The position numbers were made by a program, and so were the translations under genes. A stretch of DNA of 64,000 bases from assembly GCA_913061095.1 (NCBI GenBank), contig CAJXVM010000005.1, positions 62,001 through 126,000 of the forward strand, given 5' to 3'. The DNA is from an uncultured Ignavibacteria bacterium (GTDB lineage: Bacteria; Bacteroidota; Ignavibacteria; SZUA-365). The stretch's first letter is position 1. Each line of letters starts with the position of its first letter. Below are positions 35,774-44,951 of this stretch, piece by piece. The notes under the pieces are model-generated. The model was not told the DNA's origin, did not search any database, and saw nothing but the letters and a program-made list of their open reading frames with translations.

Positions 35774-36088
35774 CTATTGGTTCAGGATCTGATTGCGGAG
35801 GCTGCGCACACTCCTGTCATAGCGGCTGTTGGCCCAGCGTGTGTACACGCCGGTGAGCAGCCAGGCAAAGACGATAATGCCGATGCCGATGGGCAATCCG
35901 ATCGTGATGGTCTCGCCGATTTTCGCGGCAAGGAGTTCCTTGTTGAAAGCGATGATGAGGATGAAACCGAAATACACGGCCAGCATGATGACCGTGAGCG
36001 TCAGTGAAACGGACATGCGTTTCCTGACCAGGGATTTGAATTCCTCGGATTCGAGGATTTCCCGGACGTCACGTTGATTGAGACTCAT
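35774..36088 (-). CDS. DUF485 small membrane protein (YjcH-like)
   Basis: A 104-aa protein with two hydrophobic helices ([20 protein letters not shown] and [22 protein letters not shown]) and the DUF485 start pattern [19 protein letters not shown]. In proteobacteria yjcH is co-transcribed with actP; the exact role is unknown but is probably as a symporter subunit or stabiliser. It is the first gene of this minus-strand unit, with the symporter 35 bp downstream. Confidence 0.92.
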   Translation of the reverse strand: MSLNQRDVREILESEEFKSLVRKRMSVSLTLTVIMLAVYFGFILIIAFNKELLAAKIGETITIGLPIGIGIIVFAWLLTGVYTRWANSRYDRSVRSLRNQILNQ

Positions 36089-36324
36089 GGCACTCCAGCG
36101 ATCTTATGTGAGAAATGGTGGGACTCACAGGAACGGGATGCAGGGCATTCGTTCATTGACAACACACAGTGTGCATGTCGGGAGGTGCTGGCGGGGTGTA
36201 ACTCTGTCGAACCGGCAGGAAGTGGGGCATGAAAGTCACCGGACTTTGTTCCCACTGCAAATAATAATAAGGTCCTATATTCTCTTTTAGAAAACCAAAA
36301 AAAATTCGCCGGCTGCTTCAACGA
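36089..36324. promoter_or_regulatory. Promoter region of the DUF485-symporter unit
   Basis: There is no gene here. A CACAC-A-GTGTG palindrome (36163-36173) lies 75 bp upstream of the DUF485 start and is a candidate operator. The distal part (36258-36300) is AT-rich (AAATAATAATAAGG). The degraded methyltransferase fragment ends at its right edge. Confidence 0.4.
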
Positions 36325-36582
36325 TTAACGCCCATAATACGGACTTCCTTTTCCCATTGCAATAGTTTGGGCGCAAATTCGCGCATTTTTTCTCGAAAGT
36401 GATTGTCCGTCATCTGTACTCAATAAGATGCTTTTATCACTGCGAGTTCTGGTGAGATCTGCGTACATGGCTTTGATCGTGAGTCCAGCGGCGGCGAGCA
36501 GCGGTCGGAATTCCTTTTCGCTCCGTTCTTCTGTTCCTCCTCCCATCACGAGCACTTCAAAGTCGGGCAGCGTTCGACCGAT
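36325..36582 (-). pseudogene. Remnant of an O-methyltransferase C-terminus
   Basis: The minus-strand frame encodes LPDFEVLVMGGGTEERSEKEFRPLLAAAGL, which matches LLDLEVLVMGGGKERSEQEFRRLLAQGGF of the intact O-methyltransferase at 28089-29126. The similarity fades towards the C-terminal end. Only the last domain segment is left: no SAM-binding loop, no N-terminal domain and no ribosome site exist, and the frame begins just 35 bp past the end of the BNR-repeat gene. It is best explained as the tail of a second methyltransferase gene whose body was lost by deletion or insertion of the flanking gene. Confidence 0.75.
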
Positions 36583-36617
36583 ATGCGTGTGGTATTGTCG
36601 TGATCAAGCAACCAGGC

Positions 36618-38114
36618 TCAGCGGAATACGGTAAGAAGTCGCGTCCGCTGTGCGCCGCCACTGCTGAGACGAATGAGATAACTGCCGGCCGGCATCCGGT
36701 CAGCCTCGATGCGGGCGTGATGCGTCCCGGCCTGATATTCCGCGTCAAGGACCGTCGCGACCTGCCTGCCGAGGAGATCGTGAAGTGTCAGCACAACCTG
36801 TCCGCGCACCGGGAGGGTGAAGCGGATGCTGCTGGAACGGCGAAAGGGATTGGGATAATTCTGCTCGAGCGTGAGGTCTGCAGGAAGCGCGGCGGCGCCG
36901 TTTCCTGCGGAGACCGGGTTGCCGGTCGGATTGCGGCGGTAGTAGACTTCCCCCGCGCCGTCACGGTAATCCGTCCACAGAACATGCACGGTGGAACCGT
37001 TAAGTGCGACCGATGGCCAGTTCGCTCCGGTAGGAAGTGGTGAAATGTCTGTGCTTTCTTCCCAGCTCTCTCCGGCGTCGGTCGAACAGGTGTACCGTAT
37101 CATCCCGAAACCATTCATGTCGTCCTTCCAGACAAGATGAATTGTCGTCCCCGTAACGGAACAGGAAAAATACAGGTAATCCAATTGCTGCAGGCGGAGC
37201 GACATTTCCGGCTTCCAGCGGAGTCCGGCGTCCGCGGAATAACGGTAATGCAGGTTCCACATGTCGGAGGTCTTTTCCGCCCAGAAATAGTAGAGGTATG
37301 GATTGGATTGCCGCACGGTGAGTCCGTCGGTATCCTCCGGATCGTCTGCGGGATTGTTCTCATCCCACCAGGTGTCTCCTCCGTCCACGGACACCCGGTA
37401 ACTCGCATTCCATCTTCCCAGCATCCAGTAATGCCAGGTGACATACAGACGGGCGTCGGAAACGTTCACTCTCGGCGATTGCGCATGCCCGGGGGTACTG
37501 TTGCCGGACAATCTCCGGGCCTCGCTCCAGGAATACCCGTCATCCGTTGATCGCTTGTAGTACAGTGTGAAGAAGTTTCCATCCCGGCGATCGGACCAGG
37601 CGAGATGCACGGTACTCCCGAGCACCGCGATCGAGGGCACCCACGACCAGATCATATCGTACGAAAGACATTCCTCCGCACTCCATGTGTCTCCCCCGTC
37701 CATCGAGCGGCGGTAATAGAGTTCGTAATTTCCCGTCCTGTCGTTGTGCCAGACGACATGCACCGTCGCACCGGATACGGCGAGCGAAGGGAGTGATCTG
37801 TACGGAAGCCTATTCGGGCCGTTTGCGGACAGGAGGACTTCTTCTCCCCAGTGCACGCCGTCATCAACGGATCGCCTGTAGTAGATTTCCCAGTTGCCGC
37901 TGCGCTTATCTGCCCAGACGATATGGACCGTATCTCCACTGACGGCAAGAGAGTTGAAATGACCAGATGTCTGACTGCTGTCGGGCGCTTCCGTCAGACG
38001 GAGCTCCGGTTCCCACTGAGCTGCGGCAGGATCTGTTGTCATCCACATCAGGACAGTGATTCCCAGCGTGACCACGAACAGTTTGCGTCTGGAAGAGCGA
38101 GTGACAGTGCGCAT
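36618..38114 (-). CDS. Secreted BNR/sialidase-like propeller with T9SS sorting domain
   Basis: A 498-aa protein with a signal peptide (residues about 8-33, ending DPAAAQ). Six or seven BNR-type blades are visible from the repeating pattern VHIVWADKRSGNWEIYYRRS, VHVVWHNDRTGNYELYYRRS and VHLAWSDRRDGNFFTLYYKR, with Asp-box-like SxDGGxTW units. The C-terminal T9SS type A domain starts LEQNYPNPFRRSSSI. Sialidase activity is not implied, since no Arg triad or FRIP motif is visible; it may be a glycan-binding or structural surface protein. The ATG at 38114 is 8 nt after GGAGGA; an upstream start would spoil the signal peptide. Confidence 0.87.
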   Translation of the reverse strand: MRTVTRSSRRKLFVVTLGITVLMWMTTDPAAAQWEPELRLTEAPDSSQTSGHFNSLAVSGDTVHIVWADKRSGNWEIYYRRSVDDGVHWGEEVLLSANGPNRLPYRSLPSLAVSGATVHVVWHNDRTGNYELYYRRSMDGGDTWSAEECLSYDMIWSWVPSIAVLGSTVHLAWSDRRDGNFFTLYYKRSTDDGYSWSEARRLSGNSTPGHAQSPRVNVSDARLYVTWHYWMLGRWNASYRVSVDGGDTWWDENNPADDPEDTDGLTVRQSNPYLYYFWAEKTSDMWNLHYRYSADAGLRWKPEMSLRLQQLDYLYFSCSVTGTTIHLVWKDDMNGFGMIRYTCSTDAGESWEESTDISPLPTGANWPSVALNGSTVHVLWTDYRDGAGEVYYRRNPTGNPVSAGNGAAALPADLTLEQNYPNPFRRSSSIRFTLPVRGQVVLTLHDLLGRQVATVLDAEYQAGTHHARIEADRMPAGSYLIRLSSGGAQRTRLLTVFR

Positions 38115-38253
38115 GGATTCCTCCGATCGATGTTCCGCAGGTGTGACGCATAATACAATGCGGACGGAATACATGCATCGGTAGAGCTACTGATTTCGAG
38201 TCAATAATGTGAAACCGACTCTGCGCACCTGCAGTCAGCCATGACGCGTTCCC

Positions 38254-38279
38254 AAAAAAAACCCCGCTTTTCGCGGGGC
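38254..38279 (-). terminator. Intrinsic terminator of tRNA-Ser
   Basis: CCCCGC (38262-38267) pairs with GCGGGG (38273-38278) around a TTTTC loop. On the minus strand a run of eight T residues follows. It lies about 10 bp after the tRNA 3' end. Confidence 0.85.
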
Positions 38280-38287
38280 TATTTCTT

Positions 38288-38375
<88 letters not shown>

Positions 38376-38649
38376 GGTGATATGTCCGGACCATCGCGTC
38401 AACCTGACTCGAGACCATCCCGGCGATGCCGGAATGCAGCAGGCAACCCTGCAATGATCACGAATCCCCCGCCGCAGCGGGAAGAGACTATAAATCTACG
38501 CAAAATTCGGGATTCGCCAAACCGCATCACCCGTGCAGCGCAGAACGTGGACGGGAATCCGGCAGGGAAATGCGATCAGGGACAAATATCGGTGAATGAT
38601 CAAATGCGCGCTGTTGGATGTATTGCCCCTCCGTGGCTAGATTAGTCCC
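38376..38649. other. Gap between tRNA-Ser and the Mpl gene
   Basis: No gene is supported in these 274 bp. It should hold the divergent promoters of tRNA-Ser and mpl. I see no clear hexamers and no ribosome site directly before the mpl ATG (GATTAGTCCC), so mpl may be translated from a nearly leaderless mRNA. Confidence 0.3.
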
Positions 38650-40059
38650 ATGAAGGATTTCTACTATATCGGTATCGCGGGATCGGCGATGGCCAACGCC
38701 GCCGCGGCAATGAAGGAGGAGGGACATCACATCAGCGGATCGGACGACGGAGTCTATCCTCCCATGAGCAGCTTTCTCGAAGCACAGCGGATTCCGTATC
38801 ACGGCACATTCGACGCAGCGCATGTGACGGCGTTGCCCGATGAAACGGTGGTCGTCATCGGCAACGCCCTCAGCCGCGGCAATCCCGAGGTGGAAGCCGT
38901 GCTCAACCGGAAGCTGCACTATACGTCACTCGCCGCGCTCGTAGGAGATGAGATGATCGCGGGACGCACATCCCTGGTCATTGCCGGCACGCATGGCAAA
39001 TCAACAACGAGTGCGCTGGCGGCGTGGGTGCTGGAGTCGGCCGGACACCGGCCCGGCTTTCTCATCGGCGGCATCCCGGAAAATTTCGGGTGCGGCTGCC
39101 GTCCCGCTGCTCCCGGCGGCGTGTTCGTGACCGAAGGCGACGAATACGACACCGCCTTTTTCGACAAGCGCTCGAAGTTCGTGCACTACCATCCCGACAT
39201 CGCGGTGATCAACAACGTGGAATTCGATCACGCCGATATCTTCGATTCGCTCGATCACGTCAAGCGCTCGTTTCGCCAGTTCGTCAATCTGATCCCGGGC
39301 AATGGATTGCTCCTCGTCAATGGTGACGACCCCAATGCCATGGAAATTGCGGCCGGCGCGCACTGCCGTGTGCGCACATTCGGGGTGGGACAGCTGTGTG
39401 ACATGCAGGCGCGGGATATCCGTCTCGCGGATGGCCGCACGGCGTTTACTGTCTTCAGCAGGCGGGAAGAAAGCGAACAGCGCTACGCCATTCCCATGGC
39501 GGGAGAATTCAACGTGCGTAACGCGCTGGCCGTGATCGCCTCTGCGCTCGAACTGGGACTCTCGGATGCACAGATTCAGCAGGGGTTCGATTCCTTCCGC
39601 AGCATCAAGCGCCGCATGGAGGTGATCGCCGAGTCGAACGGCATCACGCTGATCGACGATTTCGCGCATCATCCGACGGCGCTGCAGCTCACGCTGACGG
39701 CGCTGCGTGAACGCTATCCGGGGCGGCGCCTCATCGCCTGCTTCGAACCGCGTTCGAACACGACGACGCGGAATATCTATCAGAAGGAAATCACCGACGC
39801 GCTGGCACTGGCCGACGTGGCCGTCATCGGTGCCATTGATCGTCCCCATCGCTACAGCGAGGACGAACGGCTCTCACCGCCACGCATCGCCGAACAGCTC
39901 ACACTGCTCGGACGCACGGCACGCGCCATTCCCGATCCCGCCGAGATGGTAGAGTGGGTCGCCTCGGTCATGCAGTCCGGAGACGTCATCGCGCTCTGCA
40001 GCAACGGTAAATTCGGCGGAGCGCACCAACAGCTCACGGCCCGCATCCTCGATACATGA
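38650..40059 (+). CDS. mpl: UDP-MurNAc:L-Ala-gamma-D-Glu-meso-Dap tripeptide ligase
   Basis: A 469-aa Mur-ligase-family enzyme that reattaches recycled murein tripeptide to UDP-MurNAc in the cytoplasm. The N-terminal domain starts with YYIGIAGSAMANAA. The ATP loop is GTHGKST (113-119). EGDEYDTAFFDKRSKFVHY is the segment that distinguishes Mpl from MurC, and the C-terminal domain has DDFAHHPTALQLTL and FEPRSNTTTRN. Length and motif order fit Mpl throughout. It is monocistronic as far as seen. Its presence implies a meso-diaminopimelate wall with recycling. Confidence 0.94.
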   Translation: MKDFYYIGIAGSAMANAAAAMKEEGHHISGSDDGVYPPMSSFLEAQRIPYHGTFDAAHVTALPDETVVVIGNALSRGNPEVEAVLNRKLHYTSLAALVGDEMIAGRTSLVIAGTHGKSTTSALAAWVLESAGHRPGFLIGGIPENFGCGCRPAAPGGVFVTEGDEYDTAFFDKRSKFVHYHPDIAVINNVEFDHADIFDSLDHVKRSFRQFVNLIPGNGLLLVNGDDPNAMEIAAGAHCRVRTFGVGQLCDMQARDIRLADGRTAFTVFSRREESEQRYAIPMAGEFNVRNALAVIASALELGLSDAQIQQGFDSFRSIKRRMEVIAESNGITLIDDFAHHPTALQLTLTALRERYPGRRLIACFEPRSNTTTRNIYQKEITDALALADVAVIGAIDRPHRYSEDERLSPPRIAEQLTLLGRTARAIPDPAEMVEWVASVMQSGDVIALCSNGKFGGAHQQLTARILDT

Positions 40060-40190
40060 TTGGAACGCTGAAGCTGACCAAAGAAGCGTAGGACTTCAAC
40101 CGTTTGGCCGTTTCCTGTTCAAGGAACGGAGACATTATCGTTCACGTTGAACAGTTATACGCCTGATTCTCTTCACAACTGAGGTCCATC

Positions 40191-40757
40191 ATGACTCCCT
40201 CCACGAGAAGCGCTTCCCTGAACAAGCAGGGTGGACGCTCGATCGTCATTTCTCTCATCACCATCCTGCTTACCGTTATCCTGTCCACCCCTCTCAATGC
40301 CCAGGGTCCGCAGGGCAAATCATTCGGCATCGGCTTTTCGATCGGTGAACCTACAGCTGTCAGCGCCCGGATCTGGACCAGCCGTCAGAACTCCTGGGAC
40401 ATCGGGGTCGGGTCTTCATGGATTGGGAATCCCCATGTTCACGCCGACTATCTCTGGCACTTCAACGATGCATTCAATTCCCGCATCGTCAGTCTGTACG
40501 CGGGCGTTGGAGGTGTGCTGGGAGCCGGAGACCGGGATGACGGATGGTTTGTAGTTTACAAGCGGGGGAAGAAAGAGGAGCGCTGGTATAATGGAGATGA
40601 CGACTTCGCAATCGCAGCCAAGGGAGTGTTCGGACTGAACATCATTCCGCGCAATACACCGCTCGACATTTTTCTCGAGATCGATCCCGTCATCGGCCTC
40701 TCCCCCGGATTCGGATTCGATATCATGCCCGCCCTCGGCATTCGCTTTTACCCGTAA
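40191..40757 (+). CDS. Small exported, probable outer-membrane protein
   Basis: A 188-aa protein with a signal peptide (ISLITILLTVILSTPLNAQ). About 150 residues of alternating strands follow (FGIGFSIGEPTAVSARIW, SLYAGVGGVLGAG, ILGL-type strands), ending IRFYP, like a small eight-stranded barrel. I do not recognise a family with certainty; comparable short proteins are annotated as hypothetical in Bacteroidota. A 131-bp gap separates it from mpl and contains an 8-bp inverted repeat (CTGTTCAA at 40115, TTGAACAG at 40147). Confidence 0.75.
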   Translation: MTPSTRSASLNKQGGRSIVISLITILLTVILSTPLNAQGPQGKSFGIGFSIGEPTAVSARIWTSRQNSWDIGVGSSWIGNPHVHADYLWHFNDAFNSRIVSLYAGVGGVLGAGDRDDGWFVVYKRGKKEERWYNGDDDFAIAAKGVFGLNIIPRNTPLDIFLEIDPVIGLSPGFGFDIMPALGIRFYP

Positions 40758-40821
40758 TGCACGTGTTCACAATGTGGCATCAGCAAAACGGGTCCAGCGA
40801 ATGGTATTCGCTTCTCCCCTA

Positions 40822-43800
40822 TCACAACTGCATGATGACCTGTAGCTGCGCATCTGGTTCGGTACCGGTGAACAGGCTGCTGCTGGATTCAAACCACCGT
40901 ACGGAATAGCGCAGACGGATCGATAGAACCGCGTGCGGATACCAGTCGACCGATAGCGTGTTGCGCAGGTCCCGAGCGTATACGGTCTCCTGGAAAGAGA
41001 ATGCATGCTCCCGGTATGTGAAGGTAAGATCTTCACGCAGTTCCAGCCTGCGCAGAACCGGCAGGTCGTGCAGCGTCGCCGTCATGTTGATGCCTGGAGT
41101 AATTTCCCGAGTCGTGCTGTTTCCGGTATACCATTGCAGGTCGCTGTATCGGGCATTGAGGGTCAGCCGAAAGAGCAGTTCCCGGGAGAGACGCCGTTCC
41201 GCCCACGCCGATGGTGCGTACTCCTGCAGGCGGCGCAGCTGGCGGAGATCGTTACTTGTGAGCATTGTCAGCTGAAGCGCATATAATGATCTGCTGTCGG
41301 GACGATAATCCGCTCTCTGTATCATCTCGCGCTGCAGCCTGCGGTAGTTTGAGTCCCACGTACTGCTGTTGTGTTCCGTGAGCCGGCCGGTAACGGAGTA
41401 CAGTACTTCCGGCATGGGACGCCATTCGATCCGTGACTCGAACAGTCGGGATATGGATTCGGATTCAGTACGTCCGGAGCCGGATTCGAGAAGACCTGCA
41501 ATGAGCCGGTCCGCGGAAGTGACCGCACTGCGGTAGGCTGACCTGTTCTCGGATGCTGTCACATACAGCGTCAGGGGAGAGAGCGGTGCCACCCATATTC
41601 CCGGCGCGAGTCGGAGGCTGGCCTGCAGGCTCCCGCGCCGATGCTGATTGTCGTTCCCACCCGAAACGTCGAACTGCTGAAGACGCTGTGTCAGACGTCC
41701 GCTGAGTGAAATCCCGCGCAATTCCTCCATGATGACATCCACATACAGACGGTCTTCGCTGCGATCGTCTGTCCATGCCGTACCTGCGCCGCCGCGTCGT
41801 TCCCTCGTGTCGGCCTGGTAATACGCATTGATGGTGAAAAGCGGTCGCGGTGCCAGCACGGTGCGCAGGAAGTAATTCTGCACACGGTAATCACCCGGAT
41901 TCACTCCGCCGTCGATGCGTTCCTCCGCCATACGTGCGTAGCCCGTGATGCGGGCGCTGCTGAAGGACGCGGATTCGAGCAGTTTTGTATCCGGCACCCA
42001 GGTCATGTCGATGCGTCCGCCGCTGCGGCTGCGCTCCGAGTTCGCGAGCGATTCGCGCGACCGTTCACCGCGCAGGGTGATCGATGGAAGTCCCGATGTC
42101 ACATACTGCAGACCGCCGTATGCATACATGTCATCGGTGGCGATGCCGGTCAGCGTGTCGAACCCGTCTCGTTTTGTCCAGGTCGCGAAGGCACGCAGTT
42201 CCGGAACCAGATCGTATTCGCCGTGGATGCGATGTTCGTCCAACAGTCGCCCATGGGAGAAACTGCGCTCCTGTGGTGTGAGGAAATTCCGGTCGCTCAT
42301 TGTGGATCGCAGCGACAGCCGCGCCTCCGGCGTGCTCACCGTGGCCGTGATGCCAGCGGCCTGTCCCCTGGAAGTATCAGACCAGGTCGTGGTATACTCG
42401 GGTTGCACACGCACGTCGAGCGCCTCCGACTGCCAGCGCACTTCGGCCCGGGCTCGCGTAAATGTCACGACATCCGCGTCCCCGGTCGGATGGAAACGAC
42501 CGGCCGAGATACCGGCATGGGCGAAGTCGGACGGTGAGACGGTGACGCCAACGCGCGTCACACGTTCTTCCGACACGGACCGCACGTATTCATATTGCAC
42601 TTCGATGCGGCTGTCATCCTGCACCGCGCCGTCGCGTGTGAACAGCAGGAAACCGCTGCTGTAATCGAGGATGTAATCCTCACCGGCTCGCATCTCAAGC
42701 CCGTCGACCAGCACACGCTCTGTGCCGCGGATGATGCGATTGCGGCTGAGCTGATATCCCGTGCTGAACGCCTCAAACCTGATGTGCATGGTGTACGTCG
42801 TTATCGGGTCGTCTGCATAGGCCTCGTCGGGAAAGGGCTGCTCCTGCGGAAAATGCAGGATGCCGGTGTGATAGTCGATGAAATCCGCATCCACGCTCCC
42901 ATTGCTGTCGCGATCGAGGTCAAAGCGGGATAGGGGGATGTCCGCTCCCGCCGCATCGGTGATGCGCAGCGTGAAGGAGGACGGGATGATGTCATATCCC
43001 CCCACGAAATACCGGTTGCGGATGAGCAGCGGGCGTGCGTCGCTGCTCTGCAAAAGGAGGTCAACGGTCGCGTCAGCCGCACCGATGCGGGCGACAAGCT
43101 GTGCGTATTGCGCGGGTTCGGCCAGCTGCAGGATGCTTCGTTGGTGATCAACGAAATAATCCACGCCTTCGACAAGCGGAATCCAGTCGTCGCGGATGCC
43201 GGCGAGTACGGCATCGCGCAGGAGCAGCGGGCTTGACTGCTCGTCGGGACGGGCGCTCCGGAACATGGCAACTCTCGATGCATCGAGCGGCAGCAACCGT
43301 CGATCCTCACGGAGATGGTACCAGCGAAAACGCTGCCATGCCCCGTCGGGGATGGTGAATTCCGTGCTGCGCGTGCGGCCGTAATACGCATCGGTGGCCA
43401 GCGCGGTGGTCTTGTGGCCGCTCAGTCCGGCGACTTCGAGAAAGGACCTGCCATATCGCTCGGTGCGCGGTCCGTATTCCGCGCGTCCCCCGACCCCGAA
43501 TACACCGTAGGACTGCTCGAGCAACTGCCTTCCCTCCTCGATGCGGATGTCGCCCCATTGCAGGGACTGCAGAATGTCAGCGCGTGCGCCGCGGTACTCC
43601 GCACCGTAGGTGACGTCCTCGAAATCCGCGTCATTGTACATCGCGCTGATGCCTCTTCCGTCACCGAGATCCAGCCGCGCCTTGAGGTCGTTCCGACGCG
43701 CGATGTCGCCGCCGTCCTCGTTCCCGAAGGGATCTTCGATCAGCCAGGAGGAACGGCTGCCGCTCAGATCCAGCCGAATCCCGTCGCCGAAGTCGGCAAA

Positions 43801-44943
43801 ACTTCCATCGGCTGGATCGAGGGAAAAGCGTGTGCCTGCGGCGCGCTCCGGCTGCAGCAGCGGAAATGTATACCAGCGGTCCTGATCACTGCGGTAGTAG
43901 ACGAGCGAGGTATCCGAAAAGGCAACCACGCCGTCGCCCAGTGCAAAGAGCGCATGAATGGCAACCTCGGGCAGACCGCTTGCCGTGGTGAAATACGTCC
44001 ATCCTCCCGTTGCGCGATCGTAGCGCGTGAGCCCTGACGCCGTGCTGAACCACAGCGTGCGGCTGTCAGCGGAAAGGGTGACTGCTCGGAGATCGTTGTC
44101 GGGAAGCTGTGTGAGTTCGAGAAACGGACGCAGCGCATCGGCGGAGGCGTCGTACTGCCAGAGATCGTTTGCGGTGAGCATCCAGAATCCGCTGCCGCTG
44201 ATAATGATTTCACGGATATCGCTCCCGCGAAATCCCTTCAGCGCATACGGTGAGAATACACGGGCATCCGTGTCGAATCGGTACAGCGCGGTTTCTCCCA
44301 GAAGCCAGAGCCACGGTCCCGCCGCGAAGGCGTCACGGATACCCGCTGCGGCAGGAGCGTCGTAGTAGCGCCAGCGCTCATAGCGGGGATCGTATTCTTC
44401 CACACCGGCTTCTGTGGCAAGAAAGACGCGATCATCCTCCGGCACGACGGCATGCACGGCGGAGCCGCGAAGTCCCTGCTCCGGTCCGATACGCTGCCAC
44501 TCCTCTATGAGCTCGTCGTAGCGTGCCGCGCCGCTGCTGCCCCCGGTCCACACGTAATCATCCTCGAAGGCGATCGTGCGAACGCGGCCGACGGGCAGAC
44601 CGCTGCTGCTGTCGAAATGCAGCATGGTATTGCTTCGAAGATCGAACGTCGTCAGCGCATCCTGCTGCCCGATCCATATTACGTCGCTCCGTCGATCGAG
44701 CGTCGTGATTTCAGCCGAGGGCAGTCCGTTCTGCGGACCGTATGCCGACCAGACGTTATCTTCGAAGCGGTAGCGGTAGAGTCCGCGGGGAGTGCCCACC
44801 CACAGTGACGTACCGGAAGCAAGTGTCGAATATAAGCGGTCGGGGAAATGCACGCGCACCTGTGCCCGCAGATCCGGCGTGGAGATCAGCGGAATGCAGA
44901 TGAGCAGAAGGAGGGCGAACGACGCCCCGCGGTGCGCGGACAT
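40822..44943 (-). CDS. Sensor-type beta-propeller fused to a giant SprA-like outer-membrane barrel
   Basis: A 1373-aa protein with a signal peptide to about residue 28. A propeller of two-component-regulator-propeller blades covers about 30-365 (LWVGTPRGLYRYRFEDNVWSAY, LWFSTASGLTRYDRATGGW). Strand-rich segments (about 580-790) contain SprA-like phrases: VEGVDYFVDHQRSILQL, FIDYHTGILHFP and LVDGLEMRAGEDYILDY. About 580 residues of long amphipathic strands follow. There is no kinase or DNA-binding domain. The protein may gate or sense at the outer membrane. The start is ATG 44943, 8 bp downstream of the preceding DUF362 gene on this strand. Confidence 0.75.
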   Translation of the reverse strand: MSAHRGASFALLLLICIPLISTPDLRAQVRVHFPDRLYSTLASGTSLWVGTPRGLYRYRFEDNVWSAYGPQNGLPSAEITTLDRRSDVIWIGQQDALTTFDLRSNTMLHFDSSSGLPVGRVRTIAFEDDYVWTGGSSGAARYDELIEEWQRIGPEQGLRGSAVHAVVPEDDRVFLATEAGVEEYDPRYERWRYYDAPAAAGIRDAFAAGPWLWLLGETALYRFDTDARVFSPYALKGFRGSDIREIIISGSGFWMLTANDLWQYDASADALRPFLELTQLPDNDLRAVTLSADSRTLWFSTASGLTRYDRATGGWTYFTTASGLPEVAIHALFALGDGVVAFSDTSLVYYRSDQDRWYTFPLLQPERAAGTRFSLDPADGSFADFGDGIRLDLSGSRSSWLIEDPFGNEDGGDIARRNDLKARLDLGDGRGISAMYNDADFEDVTYGAEYRGARADILQSLQWGDIRIEEGRQLLEQSYGVFGVGGRAEYGPRTERYGRSFLEVAGLSGHKTTALATDAYYGRTRSTEFTIPDGAWQRFRWYHLREDRRLLPLDASRVAMFRSARPDEQSSPLLLRDAVLAGIRDDWIPLVEGVDYFVDHQRSILQLAEPAQYAQLVARIGAADATVDLLLQSSDARPLLIRNRYFVGGYDIIPSSFTLRITDAAGADIPLSRFDLDRDSNGSVDADFIDYHTGILHFPQEQPFPDEAYADDPITTYTMHIRFEAFSTGYQLSRNRIIRGTERVLVDGLEMRAGEDYILDYSSGFLLFTRDGAVQDDSRIEVQYEYVRSVSEERVTRVGVTVSPSDFAHAGISAGRFHPTGDADVVTFTRARAEVRWQSEALDVRVQPEYTTTWSDTSRGQAAGITATVSTPEARLSLRSTMSDRNFLTPQERSFSHGRLLDEHRIHGEYDLVPELRAFATWTKRDGFDTLTGIATDDMYAYGGLQYVTSGLPSITLRGERSRESLANSERSRSGGRIDMTWVPDTKLLESASFSSARITGYARMAEERIDGGVNPGDYRVQNYFLRTVLAPRPLFTINAYYQADTRERRGGAGTAWTDDRSEDRLYVDVIMEELRGISLSGRLTQRLQQFDVSGGNDNQHRRGSLQASLRLAPGIWVAPLSPLTLYVTASENRSAYRSAVTSADRLIAGLLESGSGRTESESISRLFESRIEWRPMPEVLYSVTGRLTEHNSSTWDSNYRRLQREMIQRADYRPDSRSLYALQLTMLTSNDLRQLRRLQEYAPSAWAERRLSRELLFRLTLNARYSDLQWYTGNSTTREITPGINMTATLHDLPVLRRLELREDLTFTYREHAFSFQETVYARDLRNTLSVDWYPHAVLSIRLRYSVRWFESSSSLFTGTEPDAQLQVIMQL

Positions 44944-44951
44944 TACGGATG

